DNA of 64,000 nt, taken from Brachyhypopomus gauderio. Taxonomy: Eukaryota; Chordata; Actinopteri; Gymnotiformes; Hypopomidae. The stretch covers positions 10,399,873 to 10,463,872 of the forward strand of contig NC_135222.1 of assembly GCF_052324685.1 (NCBI RefSeq), read 5' to 3'. Each line of letters starts with the position of its first letter. The stretch's first letter is position 1. The notes under the pieces are model-generated. The model saw nothing but the letters and a program-made list of their open reading frames with translations, was not told the DNA's origin and ran no database searches. Shown here piece by piece: positions 11,657-23,519 of the stretch. Both the position numbers and the translations under genes were made by a program.

Positions 11657-11885
11657 TTAACGAGAGAGAGGAGAAAAAGACAGGAGAAAATTATTATTAT
11701 GAGTATTGATGTGATATGAATTTGAATTTGTTGCACATCCTTGGTTGTTTTTTTTATACGTGTAATGAGTGTATACGTATCCAGTAAGTGTTCTTTAATA
11801 GTGTGTATTCACCCACTATGGGATATGTATATAGGTAGACAAAACTGAGTTGTCATGTGTGAGGAGTAAACTCATCACTCTGCAG

Positions 11886-12075
11886 GCACATTTTGAGGCA
11901 GAGCAGTTCATCAGAACCAAACAGGGCAAGACTAGGCTGAGAGCAGATGCTGTTCCCACCATTTTTGTGCATCGCCCCGCACTCAGAAAGAGGAAGCCCC
12001 CTGCACTACGATGCACCACTGGACCTGTAATGACAGGGCCCATAGCTGCTGATCACAGCTATAGTGTTGACACAG
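11886..12075 (+). CDS. Orphan THAP-domain exon (C-terminal half of the zinc finger)
   Basis: An acceptor (CTCTGCAG) precedes a frame reading AHFEAEQF...RLRADAVPTIFVHRP, the second half of a THAP domain including the zinc-ligand histidine and the AVPTIF box. A donor follows (CACAG then GTATAA). The first half with the CxxxxC ligands was not found upstream, where a 4.9-kb piggyBac insertion lies. It may be an exon of a gene disrupted by, or spliced across, that element, or a pseudogene. Confidence 0.5.
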
Positions 12076-12195
12076 GTATAATAAGTATGAACTCCTAATA
12101 ATTATATTATTTCTTTAAGTGATAGAATATTTAAAACTTAATCACACTAAATAGTATACGTCTTTTATATCCAGCAGTTTCAAAAACTGAGGAAA

Positions 12196-12290
12196 TACGT
12201 TAATAAAATAAAATAAAAATAAATAAAACGAAATAAAAAGGAAAATAAAATAAATAAAAGGATAAATAAATAAAATAAAAGGAAATAAAA
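12196..12290. repeat. A-rich simple repeat (AAATA-type)
   Basis: Irregular repeats of AAATA and AAGGA units. Low complexity, no gene. Confidence 0.8.
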
Positions 12291-12829
12291 CGTTAGCTGG
12301 TACTCCAAAATGGATATCCTCATTTCACCTCCTCGACCCAACACACTCTACAATCACACTCAAATGTTATATTTAACCAATACTTAGCTACCCCGCAAAA
12401 ACATCGCGTTTAGGTGAAATGGCATTAAGAGAGGAATTTACTATTAATAGGCTGTCAGTCGTTAATGTGAACTCTCGCTAACCGTATTCACGTCGTCTTA
12501 GCATAGATTTAGTTCCCTAAATCTGCTTATTAAGAGGTGGATAATTCACTAAAATGCTTTAGTGCACATTTTAATGCACATGTTAATTTGATTCTGATGT
12601 CCTTATAATACACAATCTGATTTTTAAGCGTAATAACCTGTAAAAGTGTATCACAGATGGTCCACTGCTCCAGTTTGACTGCGCTGCTCGTATTTGCTGC
12701 TAACTTCCGGGAACTATTGACAGGCTCCACGATCCGCCATAGGCCTTTCTCTCGCTTCCGGGGTCGACGTTTCCGGTCTAGACAGTTCTGTGTAAAATCA
12801 TTTCCGTTTGGAGCGTTCGTACTTCTGCC

Positions 12830-13240
12830 ATGGCGCAAGTGACTAGCAAGTGTTTTTGCAGCGTACCGCTGTGCTCTAATTCCAAACAAAAACAGCCTTA
12901 TTTGAGTTTCCACTCGTTCCCAGCTGACGAGGAACTCAGAAAGAAGTGGTTGATGGCCATTAGAAGGAGTGAGGGGCCGAATTTCCAGGTTATTAGGAAC
13001 AGCACGCATGTGTGTAGCGCACATTTTGAGTCGCAAGACATCTACGTTACGGCAAAGGGCAAAACGTGGCTGAAGAAAGGTGCTATACCGTGTCGTTTCA
13101 GCTGGACTCGGCCAGCGAGGCAGTCTGTGTACAGCAGAGTGAAATCCCGCCTAGAGGCTTTCCGTGCACATCCTAAGTACAAGTCTGTCTGGGCTTTGGG
13201 TCTAGAGCACACACACACACACTATGCTAGGATACCATAA
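12830..13240 (+). CDS. THAP-domain protein (136-codon open frame, possibly a first exon)
   Basis: ATG at 12830 sits in a strong initiation context (GCCATGG). Residues 8-90 form a THAP-type C2CH zinc finger: CFCSVPLC supplies the first cysteines, W40 follows, then VCSAHF gives the last Cys and His, and the WLKKGAIPCRF box closes the domain. THAP domains bind DNA sequence-specifically and occur in nuclear regulators and P-element-derived transposases. The frame continues to a stop at 13238-13240, where the CA-repeat-encoded HTHTH tail looks non-genuine. A real gene may splice out before it, and no second exon was identified. Confidence 0.65.
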   Translation: MAQVTSKCFCSVPLCSNSKQKQPYLSFHSFPADEELRKKWLMAIRRSEGPNFQVIRNSTHVCSAHFESQDIYVTAKGKTWLKKGAIPCRFSWTRPARQSVYSRVKSRLEAFRAHPKYKSVWALGLEHTHTHYARIP

Positions 13241-13850
13241 TCGGACACAATTTTGTATGCTATAATACTAGAAATGGGAATAATCACCAACCTCTTGGAA
13301 TGTTTTGTACAAATATGCGTGCCTTCAGGTGTTTGGTCAGATTCGTTGTGTTGAGCTAGGTTTATACTTTCGCGAGTGACCGTAGCGCGCGCGCGCGTCC
13401 GCACACCTCGCGCGACCCTGCTCGAACCGCTTGTCCGAAACGATATGTGGTAGTATAAAGAAACACCCCTCAACAACAGGGGAAGAAACAATTACCTGAC
13501 CAATTTTAATGTTGCTTTGTTTCAGGTTTGAAAAGTGCTGGAATTTAGATTAAAGTGCTTGAAAATGCTTGAAACAAATAAAAAACTGTGAGCTTTGACC
13601 TCTAGCTTGTGTGGTGCCTTTTTTTAAGGACCGGTAGCACCGAGCCCTTACACGGATCTCCTTATCTACAACATTGGACACTGAACACACAAAATCATAA
13701 GACACAATAATGCAGGCACTTATAATAGTACAATAAAACACATGCTTTATTTAAAAATAAGATAAACAGTTTGATGAAGGCATAAATGATAGAATGTTGA
13801 GTGAGCACGGAGCTAAGACGCTAGCTAGGCATGCTAGCTAGTTAACTTGG
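13241..13850. other. No gene; repeat-like GC-rich patch
   Basis: The stretch TTTCGCGAGTGACCGTAGCG (about 13368-13390) reappears inverted near 52160-52190, so it belongs to a dispersed element. It includes a short alternating GC run (13387-13396). No exon was seen. Confidence 0.45.
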
Positions 13851-13882
13851 CTAAACTAAACTACAGAACTGGATCCATTTAC

Positions 13883-14039
13883 CTTCATAATCAAAAATAA
13901 ACTGCTCGAAAAAAAGCTTGTATCCTTTATCGAGTTTCGCTCGTTTGGTCCTCGATAGCTCCTCGACGGTTCTGGCAACATCGTCCTGCCTAAAGCGCGG
14001 AAGGTCAGCCAAAGATGCAGAGTAATAAAACGCATCCAT
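13883..14039 (-). CDS. First coding exon of an unrecognised minus-strand gene
   Basis: ATG at 14039 (AGAATGG context) opens MDAFYYSASLADLPRF and runs 52 codons to DYEG, ending at a good donor (GAAG then GTAAAT at 13882). The peptide is charged (RTKRAKLDKGYK) with no signal sequence or domain I can name. Partner exons were not found in this window. It could be a host gene exon or a piece of a transposon-derived gene. Confidence 0.45.
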
Positions 14040-15026
14040 TCTCGTAGCGGTGCTGCTAACCGGAAATAGGTTTACACATCACCTCGCCCGGAACTTGACC
14101 CCTCCTCCTTGCGTGAAAAAGGCTTATTGCTGTAAAAAACTGGTCCATTGGAGTGAACGGAGTTGACGCGACTCTCTCTCTATAGGGCTCTGGCAAGCAG
14201 GAGCGTAATCCCAGAAAGGGTGTGACAAATTTTCATTGCGCAAGCAACTCTCTCCTATGCGCGCGACAGTAGTTTTGCTCGCGCAAGAGTAGGTTTGTTC
14301 GCACAAGAGTAGGTTTGTTAAGAATAAGCACTTTTCCTCGCGCGAAATGATTTTCCGCGCTCGCGATTTTTGAATTTGATTTGACGTACATACGTGTCCA
14401 CCGTAGTTTTGGAAAGCGAAAGCGAAAGTTCCATTAATGGAATATGTTTCGGGTAAGTTGAATGCTTTCGTTTATCAAACTAAGTTTTATGCGCTGGCTA
14501 AGCTGAGAGTAATGTAAATGTACTAATACTAATTGTAAAATATTTCGTGTATACTTCTGAAATAGATTTGATCTTACCTCCTTCAGTGCAATGACTATAA
14601 AGCTGAGTAAATTCGATTGTTTACTAAGCTTTTTATAGGAAACCCAGCCCAGTGTTGATGTTGTTGTTACTACTGTATCACTAAATCGTTCATACTGACA
14701 TTCAGCGACAGGTTTCTGTTCTTCTCGTCATGCGCCATAACTCCTTTTTATGTCAAGTTATGATGAGTGTAGAGATGTCCATTTTTTAATTTTCATGACT
14801 GTTACCGAAGTGACCCACAGAGTGTCAAGGCTTTGATACACCGTAGCCTAACCTTCTGTACACAAGCACTCAAGATACCATCATCTTACAGAAAACAAAT
14901 TGTTACTGTATAACCACACAACACAATTACATCCAGAATTTAGATATTCACCGTACAGAATGTTCCCGGTGTTGTGCAGAATCCGACTCCCCTTGTTCGC
15001 ACGCACGCTAAAGACGCTACAGCAAC
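14040..15026. other. Intergenic; probable promoter region of Ig receptor 1
   Basis: No coding exon seen. The region near 14125-14190 resembles 4445-4475 inverted and is probably repeat-derived. Short repeats of AAGAGTAGGTTTGTT occur near 14284-14320. A TATA box could not be fixed. Confidence 0.4.
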
Positions 15027-17757
15027 ATGACTACAGGTGTCAGCCTTATCCTGATTATACTGCATCTCAGTGGTAAGTCAAGATCAGTCCTACACATACA
15101 TTACTGTCTTCCTCACTGAGTCATTAAATAAGGTCTCCTTATATAACAGGGACTATTAAGAATCCCTCAGAGTTGAAATTGTAAGCCTTATTTTATTTTA
15201 CAACACGTAAGCCCAAAAGTGTATTTGTTGATAATGTTTTACCCTAGTTACATACCAATCCTTTCTGATATGTATGCCTTTATTAACTTACACGTCGTCT
15301 GGCTCTTAAAGCAGTCAGCCCTTACAGTGCACAGGTTTTCCATCTTATCAAATCTGATTCTTCTCATTAACCAACTGAAAACCCATTTGTGAGCTAAATC
15401 ATATGTGTCAGAGCAGGAAAAACACCACACACTTAAAGTACATTGGTACATTATTATTGGAAACATTTATTTATGTTTGCTAATTTTAAAGTATAGTTGT
15501 GATTATACATTTTTGTTACCTAATCAGTTTTTTTTTGCTATAATAAAATTTCGGATGGCCAGTACAATCTCATATTATAGTGTATTATAGTGATCAAGTT
15601 TAGTTCCAGTATTGGAGACTTCACTACATTGCTGGACTGACAATGAAGTAACTACTCTACTTTTTCCACACAGAATCTACATCTACAATAATAACAGCAG
15701 TTCTGGGGAAACCAGTTACTTTGCAATGTGCAGGACATGGTATGGCATTGAATGAATTGAACATTCAGTGGAGTACAACCAATCAGGTGGTTGCTGGCTT
15801 TTCTAATGGAAAGTTCTTTTCTGACCCTGCTTTTAAAAATAGAGTACTTCTCCCTAATAAAAGTCTAGAAAAAGGTGATTTTTCTCTCACCATTAATCCC
15901 ACATTTTATAGTGATTATGGTCATTATGAATGCTACCAAGCAAAAACCCTTATCAGGAAATGGCTCCTGAATATTACAGGTTAGTATGCACGTAATGACA
16001 CACACACAATGATAGCATAAAAAAAATTTTTCTACTAAAGTGTTTTCTTTACCCTGTCAGTTTCTTACAGTACTGAAGTACATGTGTCTGTGGGATCCAC
16101 GGCAATTCTGCCTTGCTACAGTCATGTTGACCGACAACTTGACAGTAACAACATTGACGTGCAATGGAAGAAAGGAGATACAAAAGTGCTGGATTTTCAC
16201 AATGGCAAAATGGATCGTGACTCAGAGTACAGTTTCAGGACAATATTGGATGTTGAATCTGTGCCTAAAGGGGTCTTTTCTATGAGCATAACAGAAACAA
16301 AGACCTCAGACAGTGGTCACTACCAGTGCCAGGACCATTACCATGGAATTCTTAGTATAATCAGTCTGGATGTATATGAAGGTAACTTGAAATGAAATGT
16401 GCCATATTTTGTCAATTGTGATTTTTACACCCCAATCGAAATTTGTCCTCCGCTTTTAACCCATCTGTGCAGTCAGAACATACACACACACTAGTGATTA
16501 CTAGGGGGCTGTGGATCACACGTGCCCAGAGCGGTGGGCAGCCCTAGCCCGGCGCCCGGGGAGCAGTTGGAGTTAGGTGCCTTGCTCAAGGGCACCTCAG
16601 TCATGGCCTGTCTGGGAATCGAACCCACGACCCTCCGGTCACAAGACCAGTTCCCTAACCGCCAGGCCATGACTGCCCCCGTAACTTATCAGGATTATCA
16701 GAAAATCTACAGGATACAGTTGATCTGCTTGTCATGTGAATTACAACTGGTGTTGTGTTCCTGTATTTCACATGGATTTAAGAATGATAACATGTTGTAA
16801 CATGAATTTAACACAGAATGTAGCAGTTAGGTCTCCACTGTACACCAAGGTACAGTTTTCCACTGCAGATCAGCCACAGCAGAATGTGGCATAAAGGTAA
16901 CAGATAATGGTTTAGCACAGATAAGAGTTTATCACAGTGGATCCCAGTCCCAGTTGATTAAATTAAATTAATTTAGTTAATTAAATTGATTTAGTTGATT
17001 CAATTGATTCAGTTGATTCTCATGCCATTGCTGAAGTGGCTTATGTGACATTGAAAGCACAAATGGCTGCCATTGATATTCTAATGTTGCATTTCTTGTC
17101 TGATTTGCCATCTAAGAATATCACAATATTTTGCTTCTGCATATCACAGATTTTAAAAGTGTTTTTGCTTCTATCGTCTGCTTTGCCTTTTCTAGAGAAT
17201 ATTTTAAAACTTCACCTGTATGATGGAGAATCCCTGAAGATTCTTATTCCACCGGAGGAAGTTCAGATTGAGTTTATCAACGGTGACTCACCACAGTGGC
17301 TTTGCTCTATCTTTGTGGACTGGGCATCTTGCAAAAAAGATACATATGCAAGGTATAAATACAAAAATGGGCATTTCTCTGTGGGGCACCTAACAAAGGC
17401 AGATGAAGGGAGATACACTGTGAAGACTGCTAATGGGTATAGGAAAATAAAAGAAGTATATGTTCAAGTTGCAAGCAGTCCTCCGATAGGTATGAACTAT
17501 TTGTTTTCATTATTAACTAATTCCTCATCAACAATTTAGCATGAATAATCATGTTTTTAATGGCCTACCTTAATCTTCATTATAATCCATGATTCTTTTA
17601 CTGTTCTTTTTCAGTGATGTATACCTGTTGGAGTATTTTGTGTCTAATTCTGCTGGTTTCGATTTGTATACAAAAAAGATTTTGGCCCAGAGCTGGTACC
17701 ATTAAAAAAAAGGATCATAAAGATTTCTACAGTTTATTAAGGAAAACGGCTAGTTAA
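15027..17757 (+). CDS. Ig-superfamily membrane receptor 1 (five exons, 369 aa)
   Basis: Exons 15027-15072, 15674-15979, 16061-16381, 17196-17489 and 17615-17757 have GT/AG junctions, all introns in phase 1, and join in one 1110-nt frame. Exon 1 encodes a signal peptide core (MTTGVSLILIILHLS). Exon 2 is a V-like Ig domain (C34, W48, C102 in DYGHYEC). Exon 3 is a second Ig domain (C136, later SGHYQC). Exon 4 is a divergent membrane-proximal domain lacking the normal Cys spacing. Exon 5 encodes a transmembrane segment (about 324-341) and a 28-residue basic tail with one YxxL motif (Y361, DFYSLL). The architecture is that of a teleost leukocyte receptor; ligand and exact family are unknown. Its paralogue is at 33219-36953. 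Intron 3 holds a SINE. Confidence 0.85.
16389..16680 (-). mobile_element. tRNA-derived SINE in intron 3 of Ig receptor 1
   Basis: On the minus strand, starting near 16680, the sequence carries a tRNA-like head with an A-box-like CATGGCCTGGCGGTTAG and a B box GGGTTCGATTCCC, followed by a body with CCTTGAGCAAGGCACC. GTAACTT flanks it at 16382-16388 and 16681-16687, a likely target duplication. It is not a functional tRNA gene. Confidence 0.7.
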
Positions 17758-18230
17758 ATACAGAAGAACTAAGACATGGCTTAAAACAATTGGTTAATGT
17801 CACGTCTCTGGCCAAAGAGGACTACAACATCCATGATGCCACAACGAGACGCTAGATCATCTGAGTACTAGATGTCATTCCCATGTATATATACACCCAG
17901 TGGACCTCACAGACTGTGAAGTATTGCCAGCTTTCTGTGATTGCCTGTGTACCAGACAGTTATTCTTCTATTGCCTGTCTGGATTCTTACCTGCATTCAT
18001 CAGTTTCATTGTTTCATGATCATTATTTCATGGACATCTGACCCTGGACCAAGGTTATAATAGTTTTGGATTTTTCATTATAGTTTAGTTTTTCAATTAT
18101 TTTTTTATTGTAATTTTTTTAAATTGAACTTTTTCTCTAATTCATTTAGTTTTAATTCGTTTAGAGCATGTTTGCAAGTTTTTATTAGTTTAATTAGTTT
18201 ATTAATTTTAGTTTTTTCATACTTTGGGTT
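17758..18230. other. No gene; LTR-like piece and AT-rich sequence
   Basis: At about 17799 TGTCACGTCTCTGGCC begins an LTR-like segment with a TATA-like TATATATACACC, but no matching 3' end or duplication was found. 18050-18230 is T-rich with repeated TTTAGTTTTAATT-like phrases. Confidence 0.4.
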
Positions 18231-18235
18231 ATTTG

Positions 18236-19846
18236 TGTCATGTCCAGCTCTTCCTTCCTCCCTGGTCCCACCTAGTTTTCCCCATTTCCTTGGTTTCCCT
18301 TCTGTCTGTCATGCCCCTGTCCTCAGTACTTGCACATGTGTCTCATTTTTGCTCCCCTATTTCAGTGTATATCATCCCCTCTGTTTCACCTTTCTGTTTC
18401 GGTCATGAGTCCCTCCTTGCTTTCTTGCTCTGTTCTTTGTATTACTGATTGTGCTGCTTGTTAATGTTCTCTGTCTTGTTTCCTATTTCCTTGTAGTATA
18501 TGTTTTCTCCTCATTGCCCTACCTCCCCGCCCGTGTAGTCTATCCTGGTGAAAGTTGTATGGTATTGTTAGTTTCTCTTTCGTTGTGTTTTACGCTGGTC
18601 ATGTTTACCTGTAGTCTTGTTCAGTGTTAATTTTGACAGCAATTTTTGATTTAGTTTTAGTCTTAGTATTTTGACTAAAATGTCATTTAGTTTTAGTCAT
18701 AATTTAGTCATTGGATTTGTTTTTAGTCATAGTCTAGTTTTAGTCAACTAATTATCAAAAGAATTTAGTTGACTAAAATATAAATGGTGTAATAGTCATT
18801 ATATACACTTGCACAAAATGAAACATTTATTAACCATTTACAGAATATTATTGTTTGTATGTGCAATATATACAAAACAAATTTCCAAACAACTTTATTG
18901 ACCTGAACATATAGTTATTGAACATAACAATAACAAATCATTGATGACCAGTTGGCCCGCTCTACCTGAAAACATATGGAGTTTGTTATGAACAATGCAT
19001 ATTACATTCTACATAAAACTGTGCGGTAAAAACAGCAATGCCATAGCCCGCAGATGTTTCATTTGTCATATTTTTCCCGACATCATTGTCCCACATGGTT
19101 TACACACCGTCTTCTTTTTCTCAAAGTCAAAGGAGAAATGTGTCCATATATCGCCTCTTATCTTTCTCCCTGCTGACATTGTTGAGTTAACTTCGAGTTG
19201 AATATCAGAGTGACCACAGTTCACAGGCTGGTATGGTCTTCCCCAGTTCTGTGCAATGTGAAGACGGTAGTACTGATTGGACGGTTACCCAGTTTGTCCC
19301 GCCTCCCCGTGTACGCTAAAGTAGTTACAGTTGGATCTCTTCTTAACTTATCCCTACCGTTCTCAAAACTAAATCAGATCTGATTGAATGTCGTCGCTGA
19401 CCAATATTTTCGTCTCATTTTTATTCATTGACGAAAATGACCATTAATTTCGTCATCGTTTTTATCCCTTCGTATAGTTTTTATTTAGTTATCATCTCGT
19501 TTTCGTCGTGAAAAAAAGGTTCGTTGACAAAAACTATGACGAAAATTATTCATCAACAAAATTAACACTGGTCTTCTTTAGTTATGTTCCTCCATGGTCT
19601 GCTTAGTCACACATTTCTCTATTTTCCGTTAGTCGCTACTCCCCTTGTTATATTATGTTTCTCCCCTTTAAGTTCATGTAGCATGTGTGTTAGTAATGTT
19701 CCAATGTGTGTTGGATTTTGCTAGTTGTCACATAGTCCTGTTCTATAGTCTTAGCCCTTTGTTGTTTAGTATTGTTCCTATCTGTATTCTGTGTTTCATT
19801 CTTGTGTTTTGCAATTGCATCACCCCTGCTTCTGGTAAACGTTACA
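18236..19846 (+). mobile_element. Solo LTR (about 654 bp) split by a hAT-like insertion
   Basis: Begins TGTCATGTCC, ends CGTTACA, and is flanked by identical 5-bp ATTTG (18231-18235 and 19847-19851). The pyrimidine-rich 5' part (CTCCCTGGTCCCACCTAG) matches, inverted, the LTR at 26670-26734 and resembles 47394-47510. A 949-bp hAT-like element interrupts it. Confidence 0.85.
18622..19570. mobile_element. Non-autonomous hAT-like element (949 bp)
   Basis: Termini CAGTGTTAATTTTG are inverted at the right end. The flanks are 8 bp, GTCTTGTT and GTCTTCTT (one mismatch), the hAT duplication length. The interior is filled with AGTTTTAGTC-like repeats at both ends and codes for nothing recognisable. 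Confidence 0.8.
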
Positions 19847-19851
19847 ATTTG

Positions 19852-20229
19852 TCAGGTGCAGGATTCAAAATAAAAACTCATCAGAAGACGCCATAAAAAA
19901 TGCATTCAATTACTGTTGAACAAACAACTGTCCCCAAAAACTGTAACAGTCCACAAGATAGCAGCCTTAAGTGCAAAATGTATAATACTGCTGCTGAAAA
20001 TTACCAGACTAAGGACAGACACGAACATAGGAACGTAACCCTATTTTGGTTCGAGTGAAAAGCTAAAGGCAATTTGAAGGCAATTGAGTTACACAGTCAT
20101 GTTTGTCTTGTCTTTGTAATAAACTCGCGTGAGTCCAACTGCAAGTATAGCGTGTCTATTAAACGTTATGTGCTCTTCCTGCAGAGTAGTACACATCATA
20201 TTTCCTTGACACTGAGGCCCTCCGCTTCG
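19852..20229. other. No gene recognised
   Basis: No exon, terminal repeat or motif could be identified here. Confidence 0.5.
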
Positions 20230-20237
20230 GTTACACC

Positions 20238-20557
20238 CAGTGGTGTAGTCCTAAAAAAATAAGTGAGGGGTCGAATTGTGTGTGGCGGGATGGTGAGTAT
20301 AAGTTGTTGGGGGGGGTGTACGTTGTTGTACACAAATTAAGTATTATATCGCAATCGATCGATCGCCAGTGGTTGGCGAATTACTAACGCGTCAAATATA
20401 AACCTAGCTTTAGACGTAACAGTCTCAGCAAGAGCAACACCTGTTAAAATAAGTGGGGGAACGGCGTCAAAAATATATTAACAAAATAAAATATTTTTAA
20501 CACCTGTTAAAAAAAAAGTGGGGGAACGGCGTCCCCCCCCCTCCCACTACACCCCTG
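20238..20557. mobile_element. hAT-like MITE (320 bp)
   Basis: Ends CAGTGGTGTAGTC and, inverted, CAGGGGTGTAGTG. Flanks GTTACACC (20230-20237) and GTTATACC (20558-20565) form an 8-bp duplication with one difference. A segment near 20346-20380 (ATCGATCGATCGCC) recurs at about 59835-59870. Confidence 0.75.
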
Positions 20558-20618
20558 GTTATACCACATCTCCCCTTTCCTGAATCAATGGGTAGACTAC
20601 CACTGATTCGGCAGGACC

Positions 20619-21075
20619 TTATGGGATTATTCTGCCCCTGTGGCTGGAAGGTCTGCTCCTATCTGCATCTAAACCATGACACACATGGTTTAAACTTATC
20701 CCAGAACAATACATTTCAGATACAATACAAAATAACCCTGTATTGTCTGTACTAACTCTCAACCCTGAGGCTTGAACGTTGACATTCCAACCAGTGCAAA
20801 CCAGAAACCTCGTTCTGAGTGTAGGAGTGGATCCTGGTTCCGAAACATTCTGCTCCGGTGGCACTGCTACAGGATGTCCAGATGAAGGTTGTTCTGGAAC
20901 ACCTCCCTGGATATGCTCAGCTGCTCCATCACCACTCTGTTCCAGGGAAGGCTGCATGGTGATGAGATGGCGAAGGTTTCGCCTGATGATACCATGAGGT
21001 CCCTCCACCAGATATGAGCAGGGTGTGGTGTGGCCTCCAATGACAGTTCCAGCTGTTCTTTGATCTGTGACCAAC
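20619..21075 (-). pseudogene. Possible C-terminal tail of an LTR-retroelement integrase
   Basis: The minus-strand frame contains SYLVEGPHGIIRRNLRHL, like the region after the integrase core where gypsy-type polyproteins end (a Ser-Tyr-x-Val phrase followed by RRNRxHL). The rest has no recognisable motif. Next to it (21080-21120) is a piece matching the start of the ~335-bp LTR family (GGGGTCCGGAGCTGT). Confidence 0.4.
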
Positions 21076-22085
21076 GTAATAACATGCCCACAAGGAGGGG
21101 TCCGGAGCTGTCACCTTGACAAATAGTTCGCTTGTTTATGTTTACAAATAAATTTACAAATAATACAGCACAGCGACACAAACGTATATCAGGAGATACA
21201 TTGTTACTGTTAAAAATGCACTTCCAATAAAGTGAGTATTGAAAAAATTAATTTTGCTGCTGAATGTAACTACTAAAGTGTAACGTATCATTGTGTCGGT
21301 CACACAATGACCAACACAGGAGTGAAACACTAGGGGGGTATTATACACAGAAAACAAGACGGTGAAACAAGACTCAGGTGTGTGTGTACTAACGACGAGG
21401 GCGTGACAGACAGGCAGTGTTGGGAACGTTACTTTAAAAAAGTAATTAGTTATAGTTACTCACTACTTGCTCAAAAAAGTAACTGAGTTAGTAACTGAAT
21501 TACTCTATAATAAAAGTAACTCGTTACCAGGGAAAGTAACTATTTGCGTTACAGTGAAAAAAAAGTTATATGCCGATGAATAAGGATTTTTTTTTGAAAA
21601 AGCAGTTTTCACAGTCAGTTGAAATGAGTAGATCAGAAAGGAGTTTAACTTTTGATATTTATTGCACATCCACAGACCAGTGCAGGAAAAAATCCTTTAA
21701 AATCCCAAATCTTTGTAAAAAAAAAAAAAAAAAAGCTAAAGTAAACAGTTACACTATATAAAGTGCATTTACCTCTATCAAATTAAATTCAATTCTCTCA
21801 ACCTGAGACAACTGGTTTGTTCACAACAGAGTAAACTTAACAATAAAACCTCTATTCTTAATTAAATAAATCAAATACCCAGTCTGGTAGACATTATTAG
21901 TATTTTCTTAAATAATGTTTATATCGCCACCTTGAAAATGCAAATTTTTTTTCGGCTTGCTCCCGACTCGCCATTTCACTGGCGTGCTTCGGCGCGCGTG
22001 TAAAAACACTGGCTCTGATTGGCTACCATAACGCTGCCTAAGCCAATCGCTTACTGACTTGTTAAGTTAAACAGGTGTTACCCCG

Positions 22086-22577
22086 TGTCACGTATGGCTA
22101 CGCCCCCTTCTCCCCGCTGTCACTCCAATGTCTCTGTTATCGTGGTTCTGTCATTCCTTGCCCGTTTATCCCGCCCCGCTCGTTTGTTTTCGTGATTCCT
22201 TGTTTGTTACCACGCCCTGTGTTATTACCGTCACCTGTCCCTCGTTAAATGTCATTGTATTTAAGTCCCAGTATTCCCCTAGTCTAGTTATCCGTGGTTT
22301 TGTTTGTGCTTTCTGCTTGTGCTTCGTGCGTTGTATTCCCGTTGTGAGTATTTCTCGTTTGCTGCCCTGTATTACCTGTTTGTTCTGCCGTTCTGAGTTT
22401 ACCCGTGTTTCGTTTCCCGGTGTTCAGTATGTCGCTCTATGTTTCATGTTCGGACTCCCTTGACGATCTGACCCATGCATTCCTCCTCGACCCTGATTTT
22501 GGTATTCCCTTTATTAAATCTCGCTCATCTCAGCGTTTGTGTCCGTCTCCTCGCTCCGTTGCTTATGCAACGTTACA
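22086..22577 (+). repeat. 5' LTR (492 bp)
   Basis: TG...CA ends. Differs from the 3' copy mainly by lacking a 7-bp TGTGCTT-type repeat near 22305 and by scattered substitutions, which implies modest age. Confidence 0.85.
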
Positions 22578-23519
22578 TAACCACGGATCTTACCAGGACA
22601 CAGCGAGAGAGCGAGACTCCGGTGAGTTTAGTCGCTGTAACGATTTGTTAGCTGCTTCCGTGCAGTTTAACTCTCGTGTGTTACAGCGCGAACGAGCCGG
22701 AGACAGGAATACCCCTGGCGCTGTGGGAACATGGAAGTCTCGTCGCAGACCGAAGAAAGCGCAGTCTTTCACTACTGGCTTTCACGACGAGACTCCTATT
22801 GAGTGCTGTGAGTCTGCCCTGCTTGACGAACGCCACAGGGGTGAGCAACCTGTGGTGCAAGCAGCGGGCAGACGGAGTGAATGCACAGACGAGCTTTGGC
22901 TTAACCCTCGGTTGGCTCTCAATGGCTGCTGCGAGCTCCCGACGCCTCAGAGGAGGCAGAGCCATCGCAAAGAGAGCCACCGAGGGGCATGTGTGTCTGT
23001 GTGTTCTTCCAGGCTCAACCCGGACCCCATGGAAGAGGACCTCCCTCCGCTGATCCCGGAAGCCGCTCCCCGAAGGCCCCCCAAGAATTTTTTGGGGGGG
23101 AGTACTAGCCACTCACCCCAGGAGTGGCCGGCTCGGACCTGGGATGACGTCAGTATGGCGGACACGCCCCCCGAGGACGTCAGTATGGCGGACACGCCCC
23201 CCGAGGACGCGGACACGCCCCCCGAGGACGTCAGTATGGCGGTCACGCCCCCCGAGGACGTCAGTATGGCGGTCACGCCTCCCGAGGACGTCAGTATGGC
23301 GGTCACGCCCCCCGAGGACGTCTCGTCCGCGTCGGTTCCTGTCTCCGTGACCCAGGAGGGGTCGTCCACGCCGGTTACTGTCCCCGCTGCCCGTCGGCAG
23401 TCCACGCCGGTTCCTGTCCCCGCAACCCAGGAGAGGTCGTCCACGCCGGTTCCTGTCCCCGCGACCCAGGAGAGGTCGTCCACGCCGGTTCCTGTCCCTG
23501 CGACCCAGGAGAGGTCGTC
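22578..23519 (+). pseudogene. gag-like reading frame of the non-autonomous LTR element, interrupted
   Basis: An open frame runs through the leader into a region with PMEEDLPPLIPEAAPRRPP, then two coding minisatellites. The first is a 30-bp unit encoding DVSMADTPPE-type repeats (about 23143-23325). The second is a 39-bp unit encoding STPVPVPATQERS-type repeats (about 23330-23519). A LINE interrupts at 23520, and the frame past it is LINE sequence. No capsid, zinc-knuckle or enzyme motif was recognised, so function is unknown. Confidence 0.55.

Noticed and set aside
15027..15072. A bacterial-style gene start or operon for the Ig exons
   Set aside because: Canonical GT/AG introns in a constant phase show spliced eukaryotic genes.
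16600..16680. tRNA gene on the minus strand
   Set aside because: The A and B boxes belong to a SINE head continuing into a SINE body with flanking repeats; the cloverleaf is not intact.
18124..18448. Ser/Phe-rich membrane-like frames
   Set aside because: Pyrimidine-rich solo LTR and its T-rich flank; hydrophobicity follows from base composition.
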